From Thermoprotei archaeon (GTDB taxonomy: Archaea > Thermoproteota > Thermoprotei > Gearchaeales > WAQG01): DNA of 64,000 bases. The first letter of the stretch is position 1. Each line of letters opens with the position of its first letter. Below, piece by piece: positions 1-8,221 of this stretch. Made by a program: the position numbers and the translations under genes. The notes below the pieces were generated by a model that was given only the letters and a program-made list of their open reading frames with translations, was not told the DNA's origin and made no database searches. The stretch covers positions 537,287 through 601,286 of the forward strand of contig JAVZOV010000001.1 in NCBI GenBank assembly GCA_038881895.1. Direction: 5' to 3'.

Positions 1-880
1 AGAGAAAATCTCTTCTCTCTTTATACTCCTTTACATATTTGGAATAAACTTCAGCACCTAATTCTAATGCCTTAATAGCGGCTCTCTGAATAAAGACAGG
101 AAGGCACGTTAAAGTATGTTGAACAAATTTCTCCATCCTCTTTATTAAATCCTCAGACGCTACAGCATAACCAATTCTCCAACCAGTCATAGCAAAAGCT
201 TTAGAAAAACCGTTCACAAGTATAACACGGTTCAGATCGTAAGACGCTGGAGAAACATGTTCGCCCTCATATATTAACTTCTCATAAATCTCATCACTAA
301 TTATGTGCAAACCATGATCCTTAGCAATATCAACTAATGCCTTGACACTATCCTTAGAAAAAACAGCACCTGTAGGATTATTAGGAGTGTTAACGATAAT
401 GACCTTGCTTCTTGAAGATATCTTCGATTTCAAATCCTCAATATCTAATGAAAAATCATCACGAAAATTAAAAAAGACAACTCTTCCACCGACAAGTTTC
501 ACTTGAGCCTCATAGCTAACCCAATAAGGATCATGAATTAAAACCTCATCGCCCCTATCCACAACGCTCATTAAAGCAGCATATATGGCAAATTTCGCAG
601 GCAAAACGATCACGTTCTCAGGACCAACAGAGATATTATTCTCTTCACGAATCTTCCTAGCAATACATTCCCTCAACTCATACAAACCTAACGAACTAGT
701 GTAATGAGTCTCACCCCTCAACATAGATTCATAAGCTTTATCAACGATCCTTTTGTCAGTATCAAAATCAGGTTCACCAGCAGCAAAAGAAATAACATCC
801 TCACCCTTTCGCTTCAACTCCAAAGCCAAGTTATTTAAACTAACAGTGGCTGCAGGCTCAATACCATCCAAAATGCTCAT
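1..880 (-). CDS. Class I/II PLP aminotransferase (aspartate aminotransferase-like), 3' end outside window
   Basis: The reverse strand reads open from an ATG at 880 to the window edge, giving 293 residues without the C-terminus. The fold-type I aminotransferase signature is clear: AAGEPDFDT near residue 35, the NTPNNPTG loop near 170, and the PLP Schiff-base lysine in NGFSKAFAMTGWRIGY (Lys227). It would transfer an amino group between an amino acid (probably aspartate, an aromatic residue or alanine) and 2-oxoglutarate in the cytoplasm; the substrate cannot be fixed from sequence alone. It is divergent from the racemase-like gene at 1277. Identification of the family is firm; the missing C-terminal part probably holds the substrate carboxylate-binding arginine, so specificity is unreadable here. 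Confidence 0.9.
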   Translation of the reverse strand, partial: MSILDGIEPAATVSLNNLALELKRKGEDVISFAAGEPDFDTDKRIVDKAYESMLRGETHYTSSLGLYELRECIARKIREENNISVGPENVIVLPAKFAIYAALMSVVDRGDEVLIHDPYWVSYEAQVKLVGGRVVFFNFRDDFSLDIEDLKSKISSRSKVIIVNTPNNPTGAVFSKDSVKALVDIAKDHGLHIISDEIYEKLIYEGEHVSPASYDLNRVILVNGFSKAFAMTGWRIGYAVASEDLIKRMEKFVQHTLTCLPVFIQRAAIKALELGAEVYSKYVKEYKERRDFL

Positions 881-956
881 AAAAAATCAGGTGCAAACAA
901 TTATTTATATTTAACCAAATCATTAACAATACCACATTCATTTAAATCTGGTCACC

Positions 957-1010
957 TTCCTGCACTTATAGTGAAGAATTCTCTTCAAGAGTTCTTGGTG
1001 TATTGCCCTA
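957..1010 (-). repeat. Probable decayed right end of a TnpB-type element
   Basis: On the minus strand an AAGAACTCTTGAAGAG block is followed by a short imperfect hairpin and AAGGTGACC. This order (GAACTTGAAG block, GAAT, small hairpin, terminal GTG) matches the better preserved ends at 24161, 43543 and 62246. The remaining intergenic DNA from 881 to 1276 contains no gene I can recognise. The match is weak and could be chance. Confidence 0.3.
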
Positions 1011-1276
1011 TCAGGAGTATTTCCCAGTCTTGGTTCCTCTCAGGGATGATGAACTTAGGAACACGTACAGCTAGCTTATGTCGTTTAAGAAGACAATATT
1101 TCCCATGAAAATCTAAACCAAACATAGTAAGCTTTAACCTATCCTTAAAAGATGAGACCTACTGTTGTCATGATAGTTTTACTCTAACTCCACGCTAAGA
1201 TGTATCCACTAAATCTCATTGGTTCGCTCCTAAGCAGAACAGATAATCATAAATATTGCTAGGATATTAAAAAAAT

Positions 1277-2005
1277 ATGAACAAAAGAATATTAGGAGTA
1301 TTAGGAGGAATGGGACCAGAGGCATCAGCGTACTTCTATACACTCATAACAAAACTTACAAAAGCTAAAAAAGATCAAGATCATATAAGCATGATAATAT
1401 ACAGCGAACCAACAATACCAGACAGAACAAAAGCATTCCTAAACAAAGGACCGTCACCGGTCCCAGCAATGATAAAAGCAATAAAATTCTTAGAACAAAA
1501 CGGAGCACACATAATAGCAATACCATGCAACAGTGCGCACTACTGGATTAATGAACTAAAGAATAACACAAACGCACGAATAATAGACATGATAGAAGAA
1601 TTCTCAAAAGACGTAAAACAACTCAACTACAAAAAGCTTGGACTAATAGCAACCACAACAATAGTACAATCAAAACTATATGAAAAATACCTACAACAAT
1701 ACAACATACAAATAATACTACCACAAAACCAAGAACAAATCATGCAAGCAATCTATCAAATAAAAGCAGGAAAAATAAAGAGAGCAAGAAAAACACTCAA
1801 AAAAGCAGCAAAAGAACTAGAACAAAAAGGAACACAAGCAATCATAGCAGGATGCACAGAAATACCACTGGCACTAAAACCAAAAGACACAAAAATACCA
1901 CTATTAGACCCAATGATAAGCCTAGCCAAAAAATCCATCATAGAAACAAAAGGACCACAAGCACTAAACCAAGAAACATATAAAAAACTATGGCCAACAA
2001 AATAA
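1277..2005 (+). CDS. Aspartate/glutamate racemase family protein
   Basis: The 242-residue protein is full length for the Asp/Glu/hydantoin racemase superfamily. It begins with the typical LGVLGGMGPEASAYF motif and has the two catalytic cysteines expected of a cofactor-independent racemase: Cys84 in IPCNSAHYW and Cys193 in AGCTEIPLA. It would interconvert L- and D-aspartate (or another acidic amino acid) in the cytoplasm by two-base proton transfer. The gene stands alone, ends 16 bp before the converging regulator gene, and has no clear Shine-Dalgarno site, so it is probably leaderless. Coding-strand composition is strikingly A-rich (AAA, ATA, ACA, GCA codons). Aspartate is the most likely substrate, but glutamate or another acid cannot be excluded. 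Confidence 0.85.
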   Translation: MNKRILGVLGGMGPEASAYFYTLITKLTKAKKDQDHISMIIYSEPTIPDRTKAFLNKGPSPVPAMIKAIKFLEQNGAHIIAIPCNSAHYWINELKNNTNARIIDMIEEFSKDVKQLNYKKLGLIATTTIVQSKLYEKYLQQYNIQIILPQNQEQIMQAIYQIKAGKIKRARKTLKKAAKELEQKGTQAIIAGCTEIPLALKPKDTKIPLLDPMISLAKKSIIETKGPQALNQETYKKLWPTK

Positions 2006-2020
2006 ATAAAAAATAAAAAA

Positions 2021-3223
2021 TTATGAAACAATAGAATCCTCAGTCTTCTCTTTCTCTAAAGACTTTTGCAAATTCAACAGATACTCCTCTTGATCCCATC
2101 TCCAAGTGCCAGTTCTAGTGTCATATTTTCTATAAGGCAATGTTTCATTCCTTCCCGTCCTAAGATCTAACCAAATATATCTGTATGTTGTAATGATTCC
2201 CTCTTCAATCATGGCATCGAGTATATTAAAGAAGTCGTTAGTTTCAACATGAGGTAAGTAAATGTTAAACATTAGAGTGTTTCCGCCTAAAATCCTACTA
2301 ACTCTTCTTATGAATACTCCATTCAATGTATTTGTAAATTTAAATAACCATTCCTGATCCTTAAATGTGATGAACATTACCATATAGTCGATAACTGTTT
2401 TTCCATTGACTAAATATGGATAGGGAATTAATATTATTCTAAGGCTATTTATAAGTCCTCTTTTGATTACATGATTTATATAGTGATAATAGACTGCTTG
2501 AAAAGTTACATCTTTTAGTGATTTTTGTATGATACGCAGATCCGCAAATACATTAATCTCTAAATTTTTGAGTATTCTTAAATCAATTTTATCTAGGCTC
2601 TGTGCGTCTACATTGGAGCGTATTAATCGTTCATCTGGGATTGGAGTAGCATTACGGATATTATCCAAAAATTCATACCAATTAAAACTCAACGTTTTTG
2701 CTCGAAGATCGAAATTCTTGAAATTTAAAGGGGGATCATATACTACCGTAGTCGGGTAAATTTCATAACCACTAATCAGGTTTAATTGTAATGCTGTTTC
2801 TAAAAATTCCGTGAAATCCTTTTCATGTTTATCGGGTATTACATATTTAACATAAAAACATGGTTTATCAGTTCGCCCCTTAGCTGAGTAGATCCAGTAA
2901 TCTTTATTAGCTAGTAAAATCCTTTCAGCGTTTTTATTACTGGTATGATACAGAATAACATCATAGGGTCTAAGTCCAAGTGCTATTGTATTGATTATTG
3001 TTCTTAAAGATAGTAGATTTTTCTCCTTTAATTTAGCTACTATATTATATACTGTAGAATTTGGCAAATTTAGCGTTTTTGCTATTTTTGATAAATTTGT
3101 TGTATTTTTAATCGACATTGTTTCAAGAATTTTTGCTGCTCGCTCGTTAAGATTTTCAATTATTCCATAATATTTGTTAATCCAATCTCTATAAATATTT
3201 GTAACTTCATATGTATTCTGCAT
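2021..3223 (-). CDS. Archaeal transcriptional regulator with two winged-helix segments
   Basis: A cytoplasmic protein of about 400 residues. The N-terminal part (about residues 30-75) is a helix-turn-helix in which LSKIAKTLNLPNSTVYNIV is the recognition region. A second HTH-like stretch lies near residues 212-258 (LDKIDLRILKNLE, then FQAVYYHYINHVIKRGL), so the protein looks like a tandem Lrp/TrmB-like regulator with ligand or dimerisation domains after each HTH. I chose the ATG at 3223 over the TTG three codons upstream because the TATA-like TTTAAATATAATAT at about 3238-3252 places a leaderless transcript start there. The target is unknown; the neighbours are unrelated housekeeping and peptide genes. 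DNA-binding role is well supported, family name is not. Confidence 0.7.
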   Translation of the reverse strand: MQNTYEVTNIYRDWINKYYGIIENLNERAAKILETMSIKNTTNLSKIAKTLNLPNSTVYNIVAKLKEKNLLSLRTIINTIALGLRPYDVILYHTSNKNAERILLANKDYWIYSAKGRTDKPCFYVKYVIPDKHEKDFTEFLETALQLNLISGYEIYPTTVVYDPPLNFKNFDLRAKTLSFNWYEFLDNIRNATPIPDERLIRSNVDAQSLDKIDLRILKNLEINVFADLRIIQKSLKDVTFQAVYYHYINHVIKRGLINSLRIILIPYPYLVNGKTVIDYMVMFITFKDQEWLFKFTNTLNGVFIRRVSRILGGNTLMFNIYLPHVETNDFFNILDAMIEEGIITTYRYIWLDLRTGRNETLPYRKYDTRTGTWRWDQEEYLLNLQKSLEKEKTEDSIVS

Positions 3224-3330
3224 GATTATCAAAATAATATTATATTTAAAGGAATAAAAACTTATCCTAACACTCCGCCTAATTTTATATTTAAAAGTGA
3301 TAAAAAATAATATATGATAAAAATATTGGC

Positions 3331-3453
3331 CTAAAGTGGATCATCTATTGGTGTTTCACCTAAAACTGTGATCGCGGTTGCTAATAGTATTACTGCTATA
3401 GTTAATAGTTGATATTTGTGTGTCTTTATTAAGAGATTAACCTTGTCTAACAT
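3331..3453 (-). CDS. Small single-pass membrane protein, 40 residues
   Basis: A short frame (ATG at 3453, TAG at 3331) encodes MLDKVNLLIKTHKY followed by one clear hydrophobic helix of about 18 residues and a short acidic tail ending IDDPL. A plausible archaeal promoter (AAAGTTTAAAAATA) lies about 40 bp upstream. The positive N-terminus and acidic C-terminus suggest the N-terminus stays inside. No homologue is recognised and no partner is adjacent. It may instead be chance coding in AT-rich DNA, but the lysine-rich start, membrane helix and promoter together make it worth recording. Confidence 0.4.
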   Translation of the reverse strand: MLDKVNLLIKTHKYQLLTIAVILLATAITVLGETPIDDPL

Positions 3454-3591
3454 TTTGTATCATTATGTATTTAGTTTTACATATTTTTAAACTTTTCCAT
3501 TTTTGTATCATGAATTGATGAGGGATAGTTTAGAATTATTCAAAATTTTGATGGTGCGTTTTATGATAGTCAATTTTTGTTTGATGACACT

Positions 3592-4527
3592 TTAATAGTA
3601 CCATGTGTTTATATATTTGTGTTCTTGTAGTATTTGTTTTTCTGGGTTTTTGTATGCTCGGCATGTGCTTTGTAGTTGGCATGCGTTGCATTTTGGGTTT
3701 TGGTGTGTGCATATGTTTTTTCCGTGTGCCCAGAGGTAGTCGTCTAGTCTGTCCGGTGGTTGGTTTGAGAGTTCTGAGAGTTTTTTGTATGCTCTTCTTG
3801 TTTGTAGTCTTATTATGATGTCTTCTTCGTATGTTGCTTCTCTTTGGTTTATGAAGATTGTTGGATCTTCCGTTTCTATTATTCCTGTTCTTATTGCTAT
3901 TCTTGTTAGGTGGTTGTCTATTGGTAGTTGCATGTTTTGTGGGTCTGTTGGTTTGAAGAGGTTTCTTCTTATGAGGAATTTTGCTAATAAGTATGATTTC
4001 TTTTCTACTGGGTCTTGGTATGCTTTGAATATTTTTAGTTCGTTTATTAATCCTTTTTTGTTTTTGAGTTTTTGGTTTGTTTGTTGTATTAGGTTTTCTA
4101 CTTTTCCGTCGTAGATTTTTATTAGTTTCCATCCTACGTCTCTTAGTAGCTGTGCTCTTACTTCTGGGTCTCTGATTGTTCCCGTGTCTGAGGTTAGCCA
4201 TTTTTTTATGTTTGTTTCTGTTATGTTTGCTAGGTTTTCTGGTGCAAAGAAGTCTTTGTTTTTGTCGTACATTGTTTTTCCGAGTTTGTATAGCAGGTTT
4301 GCGCCTGAGTATTCTCTGTTTCCTATCTTTGAGGCAAATGTTGTTTGTCCTGGTATTTGCGTTCTATGGTCTATTGCTACCATTGTCAGGAAGTATCTTA
4401 AAATGTTTTCTGTGTTGTCGTTGGCTGATGGATATAGTTCAGGATCTGTGAGGGGGTCTGTTTGTATTTTTATTTGTTTGAATGCTTCTGCTAGTTCTTC
4501 TATCTGTTTCCATACTATTCTGATCAT
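3592..4527 (-). CDS. Iron-sulfur-loop protein of the HhH DNA glycosylase/endonuclease III type
   Basis: This 311-residue protein ends in a C-x6-C-x2-C-x5-C arrangement (CTHQNPKCNACQLQSTC), the same spacing as the [4Fe-4S] loop of endonuclease III and MutY. The helical body (for example RLDDYLWAHGKN just before the cluster) fits a helix-hairpin-helix glycosylase-like fold, but I do not see the classical catalytic Lys plus Asp pair of endonuclease III, so the activity is uncertain. Archaeal relatives are usually annotated only as iron-sulfur cluster loop proteins. It could act on damaged or modified bases. It lies 26 bp downstream of the S9 peptidase gene on the same strand. Coding strand is A-rich like its neighbours. 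Confidence 0.65.
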   Translation of the reverse strand: MIRIVWKQIEELAEAFKQIKIQTDPLTDPELYPSANDNTENILRYFLTMVAIDHRTQIPGQTTFASKIGNREYSGANLLYKLGKTMYDKNKDFFAPENLANITETNIKKWLTSDTGTIRDPEVRAQLLRDVGWKLIKIYDGKVENLIQQTNQKLKNKKGLINELKIFKAYQDPVEKKSYLLAKFLIRRNLFKPTDPQNMQLPIDNHLTRIAIRTGIIETEDPTIFINQREATYEEDIIIRLQTRRAYKKLSELSNQPPDRLDDYLWAHGKNICTHQNPKCNACQLQSTCRAYKNPEKQILQEHKYINTWYY

Positions 4528-4553
4528 TGGTGTTTATATTGTTTTTAGGATAT

Positions 4554-6359
4554 TTAAGTGTTTAAGTTGTTAAGGTGTTTTTTGAGGAATTCTATAATGT
4601 GTATTGTTTGTTTTGTTATGTTTTCTACTTTTTGTGGTCCATGTCCTTCCTCTGGTATTATGTGTAGTTCGAAGGTTTTGTTTGATTCCAGCAGTTTCAT
4701 TGCGTATTTGAGTATTGGTTTTAATGGGACACGTGAGTCGTTTGCTCTGTGCCATATTAGTAAGGGTGTTTTTAGGTTTTCAACAAAGTTTGTTGCTGAT
4801 CTGTCTTTGTATAGTTCTGTTTTCTGTTCTGGTTTTCCTGCCATGAGTTTTTCTATGAAGTTTCTGAAAATTGAATCTGAGAGTTCGTACATTTCTAGCC
4901 AGTCTACTATTCCCACAGCTGCTGCGGCTGCTTTCCATAGTTCTGGTGCTTTTACTGTAGCTATATATGTCATGAATCCTCCATAGCTAGCTCCTGTGAT
5001 AGCAATTTTGTTTGCGTCTGCTAGCCCTATGTTTACTGCGTATGTTCTTGCATGTATTATGTCCTGTAAGTCTCCTCCTCCTGGATCTCCTATGTCTAGG
5101 TATTGGAATTCTGGTCCATATCCTGTTGATCCTCTAAAGTTTGGTGCTATTACATGTAGTCCTGAGATCGCTAGGGCTTGCATTGAAGGATTCCATTCGT
5201 TTGATACTTCCCACCATGGTCCTCCGTGAACCCATATTACTGTTGGTCCCGGTTTCTTAGTGTTTTTCGATTCTATAATGTATGCTGGTATTTCTAGGCC
5301 ATCATATGATTTGTATTTTGTGAATATTGGTTCATTTAGTTCGTTTATTAATTCTTGTGGCACTTTTGGTTTTATTATTATTTCCATTTTCCCGTTTTCT
5401 ATTGTGATTCTGTAGATTGATCTTGGCGATGAAAGTGATGAGTGCGCGATGTAAAGGTGCCTATTATCTTTAGTTATTTTTGAATTTGATATAAATCCTC
5501 TTGGTGTATTAAGTTTTGTTACTGTTCCATTGTCAAGGTTTTCAATGTATATATTTGTTTCTCCGTTTCTTTTTGCAATGTAGTACACTGCGTTTTTATT
5601 ACGGAACCATTCATAGTTTATGAAATCTAATCCGTATTCCTTTGCTTTTAAATATCGTATCTCATTATTTTTTATATCATATATTGCTAAATTGTATACT
5701 TTTAAGTTTTCTGCATTTGTTGTGAAAAGGACCTCTTGACCATCTGGGCTAATGATGGGTGTTAAATTTTCTGAGCCGTCTTTTGGTGTATAGAGTAGTA
5801 CTCTATCTTTAATCGTATCGTAAAGAATTAGGTATGAGACCTTTGGTTCATCGACGGACCAACTGTACCCTGTTATTAGGTTTTTGTTCCAATCTGTTAT
5901 GAACATGCCTGCGCTTCTCTCATATATTATTTCATAGTCTCCATTAGGCTTCATTAAAAAGAGCTTATTAGATTCTTGATCTGCACCAGTGAGCACTATC
6001 ATGTTTGCGTCTGGAGAGATTTTGAGTGTTAAGATTCTTGTTGGTGGTAAATTGCTTATTTTCTTTTCGGAACCTTTTATTGCATCTGTTATGAATACTT
6101 GATGCTTTTCATTTCCACCTCTATCTCTTGCAAAGATTACTAACTCGCTGTCTTCATGAACATCAACACTAGTAACTCTGTCTTCACCATAGGAGATTTG
6201 TCTCTTTACCATGGTTGAAAGATCTAAGCTCCATAACTGATATGATCCAGTCTCATTTGAGAGATAGACAAGATGTTTATCTTTGTTTGCTAAACCTGCA
6301 AGATAAATGTCTGGAATTTTAAAGAGCTCTTCAACTTTATTTTTCCAACCCATCGCCAC
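4554..6359 (-). CDS. S9 family serine peptidase (acylaminoacyl peptidase/prolyl oligopeptidase type)
   Basis: A 601-residue cytoplasmic peptidase. The N-terminal two thirds (about 15-340) are beta-propeller blades, and the rest is an alpha/beta hydrolase. The oxyanion motif WVHGGPWW and the nucleophile elbow GASYGGF (Ser458) are present, with Asp541 in RANDSRVPL and His573 in EEGHGP completing the triad at the spacing normal for S9. It cleaves short or N-acylated peptides released by the proteasome or taken up by the cell. There is no signal peptide. A TATA-like CATATATAAG sits about 27 bp before the GTG at 6359, supporting a leaderless start there; the ATG at 6353 is an alternative. The FeS-loop gene follows and may be co-transcribed. 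Confidence 0.92.
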   Translation of the reverse strand: MAMGWKNKVEELFKIPDIYLAGLANKDKHLVYLSNETGSYQLWSLDLSTMVKRQISYGEDRVTSVDVHEDSELVIFARDRGGNEKHQVFITDAIKGSEKKISNLPPTRILTLKISPDANMIVLTGADQESNKLFLMKPNGDYEIIYERSAGMFITDWNKNLITGYSWSVDEPKVSYLILYDTIKDRVLLYTPKDGSENLTPIISPDGQEVLFTTNAENLKVYNLAIYDIKNNEIRYLKAKEYGLDFINYEWFRNKNAVYYIAKRNGETNIYIENLDNGTVTKLNTPRGFISNSKITKDNRHLYIAHSSLSSPRSIYRITIENGKMEIIIKPKVPQELINELNEPIFTKYKSYDGLEIPAYIIESKNTKKPGPTVIWVHGGPWWEVSNEWNPSMQALAISGLHVIAPNFRGSTGYGPEFQYLDIGDPGGGDLQDIIHARTYAVNIGLADANKIAITGASYGGFMTYIATVKAPELWKAAAAAVGIVDWLEMYELSDSIFRNFIEKLMAGKPEQKTELYKDRSATNFVENLKTPLLIWHRANDSRVPLKPILKYAMKLLESNKTFELHIIPEEGHGPQKVENITKQTIHIIEFLKKHLNNLNT

Positions 6360-6630
6360 TCAAAACAGTTAACTATGACAGACTTATATATGTTTAAACT
6401 CTATATAATTTTCCTCAAAAGATAAACACATGTTTCTATTTGACTTAAAATATCCGAACAAGATTGCTATCTTTAATGTGACAAATATCAATCAATATTA
6501 AATACAGAAAACTAATCACATAGATTCCTCTGATTTTCTTAATAAATTGTTTAAATTGTTATCGTACTTTTGTATATGAAGAATAGGTTTAAATATGATA
6601 TGTTGTATTTTGATATGATAGGTGATATAT

Positions 6631-8028
6631 GTGGAGACATTCGATCTTGTGATAATCGGCGGTGGTTCAGCAGCTTTTGCCGCAGCGATTAAGGCATCGG
6701 AGTTTGATGCGAGCGTAGCGATGATTGAACGAAGCACTATTGGTGGAACCTGTGTGAACGTCGGATGCGTGCCCAGCAAGCGCATGTTGAGGGTAGGAGA
6801 AGTCTATTACTATAGTGACTATAATTACAGTGGAATAGCTCTTGAACAAGGTGCACTAAATTTTGAAGCAATAGTAAGACAAAAAGATGACATCGTTCTC
6901 GATCTTAGAGCCACGAAGTATTCTGATGTGCTTAAGAGTCTGTCTAACGCCACTCTCATTAAGGGATCAGCAAAATTCGTTTCAAAGGATCATATAGATG
7001 TGAATGGTCAAATAATTCGAGGGAAGAAATTCATAGTTGCTACAGGTTCTTCACCAAGGATATTATCCATAGAGGGGATAAACAAGGTCGACTATCTCAC
7101 GAATGTCGAAGCGCTCAGTCTTAGAGAGCTGCCCAAGTCAATGCTAATAATTGGTGGAAGAGCGCTGGCTTTAGAATTTGCTCAAATGTACGCTCACTTT
7201 GGAACTAACGTTACAGTTCTCCAAAGAAGTCCAAGAATAATACCTAATGAGGAGCCGGAGATATCTGAGGCACTTAGAACATATCTCGAAGATGAGGGAA
7301 TAGAAATCCATACTGGTGTTACCATCAAGAGAGTTCAGCAACGAAACGGGTCTAAGATCGTCATTGCTCAGATAGAGGGGAAAGAAAGGGATTTTGAAGC
7401 TGAGCAGCTCTTGATAGCCACTGGTAGGATCCCAAACACCTCTAACTTGGGGTTAGAGAGGGTAGGAGTAAAATTAAGAGAGGATGGAGCAATACTTGTA
7501 AATGATGAAATGAGGACAACAGCTCCAAACATTTGGGCTGCAGGAGATGTAACAGGACAACCGATGCTCGAACCGGTCGCTGCAAAGGAGGGGGCAATAG
7601 CAGCTGAAAACGCTCTATCTAATGCTGGAAGAAAGATGGATTTCTCAGCTGTGCCCCATGCTATATTCACTACTCCTCAAGTTGCTAGCGTGGGTATGAC
7701 AGAGGCCCAGGTAGTAGCACAAGGATACATATGCAATTGTAGAGTTCTTGATATGTCCCTTGTTCCTAAGGCGAAGATTATCGGTGATACGCGTGGTTTA
7801 ATAAAGATGGTTACAGATTACAAAACAGGACGTATACTTGGTGTTCACATACTATCATATGCAGCCGCTGAGATAATTCATGAAGCCGTCTTAGCAGTGA
7901 AATTTAAGCTTACGATAGATGACATTATCGATACGGTCCATATCTTTCCCACAATGGCAGAGTCTATTAAACTGGCTGCTCTATCATTCAAGAAAGACAT
8001 ATCAAAAGTGAGCTGCTGTGTAGAGTGA
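6631..8028 (+). CDS. merA: Mercuric reductase (NADPH-dependent Hg(II) reductase)
   Basis: A class I pyridine nucleotide-disulfide oxidoreductase of 465 residues: GGGSAAF FAD motif at the N-terminus, redox-active GGTCVNVGCVPSK disulfide, second dinucleotide fold with IIGGRALALEFA, and AAGDVTG. The C-terminus ends in SCCVE; this vicinal cysteine pair, which passes Hg(II) to the inner disulfide, separates MerA from lipoamide dehydrogenases. GDTRGLIKMV also fits MerA. There is no N-terminal heavy-metal domain. The bacterial FPYLTMVEG active-site segment is represented by FPTMAESIK, so the usual tyrosine is missing. I start at GTG 6631, six bases after GGTGAT. No merR or transporter is adjacent. 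Its base composition is more balanced than the very A-rich genes nearby, hinting at separate acquisition. Confidence 0.85.
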   Translation: METFDLVIIGGGSAAFAAAIKASEFDASVAMIERSTIGGTCVNVGCVPSKRMLRVGEVYYYSDYNYSGIALEQGALNFEAIVRQKDDIVLDLRATKYSDVLKSLSNATLIKGSAKFVSKDHIDVNGQIIRGKKFIVATGSSPRILSIEGINKVDYLTNVEALSLRELPKSMLIIGGRALALEFAQMYAHFGTNVTVLQRSPRIIPNEEPEISEALRTYLEDEGIEIHTGVTIKRVQQRNGSKIVIAQIEGKERDFEAEQLLIATGRIPNTSNLGLERVGVKLREDGAILVNDEMRTTAPNIWAAGDVTGQPMLEPVAAKEGAIAAENALSNAGRKMDFSAVPHAIFTTPQVASVGMTEAQVVAQGYICNCRVLDMSLVPKAKIIGDTRGLIKMVTDYKTGRILGVHILSYAAAEIIHEAVLAVKFKLTIDDIIDTVHIFPTMAESIKLAALSFKKDISKVSCCVE

Positions 8029-8221
8029 ATAAGAACCGCGTTGTAAGACAGTTAACTTCTATTACCATCTGTTCAGTCCTGCCTTAAAGGTTTCATAGGT
8101 GGCTTTTAGGAGCAATAGTAAAAACACTCCCATTAAGAGCTCCATAATTGATGCAAAGAGTTTTACAAAAACTTAGATAATGAATGATTTTATTAAACAT
8201 GTAAAAAGTTAAAAAATTTAA

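Noticed and set aside
3536..4201. Minus-strand 221-codon frame rich in Lys, Arg, Thr, Asn and Pro
   Set aside because: It lies inside the FeS-loop gene in another frame and its composition is that of A-rich sequence read out of frame; no domain is present.
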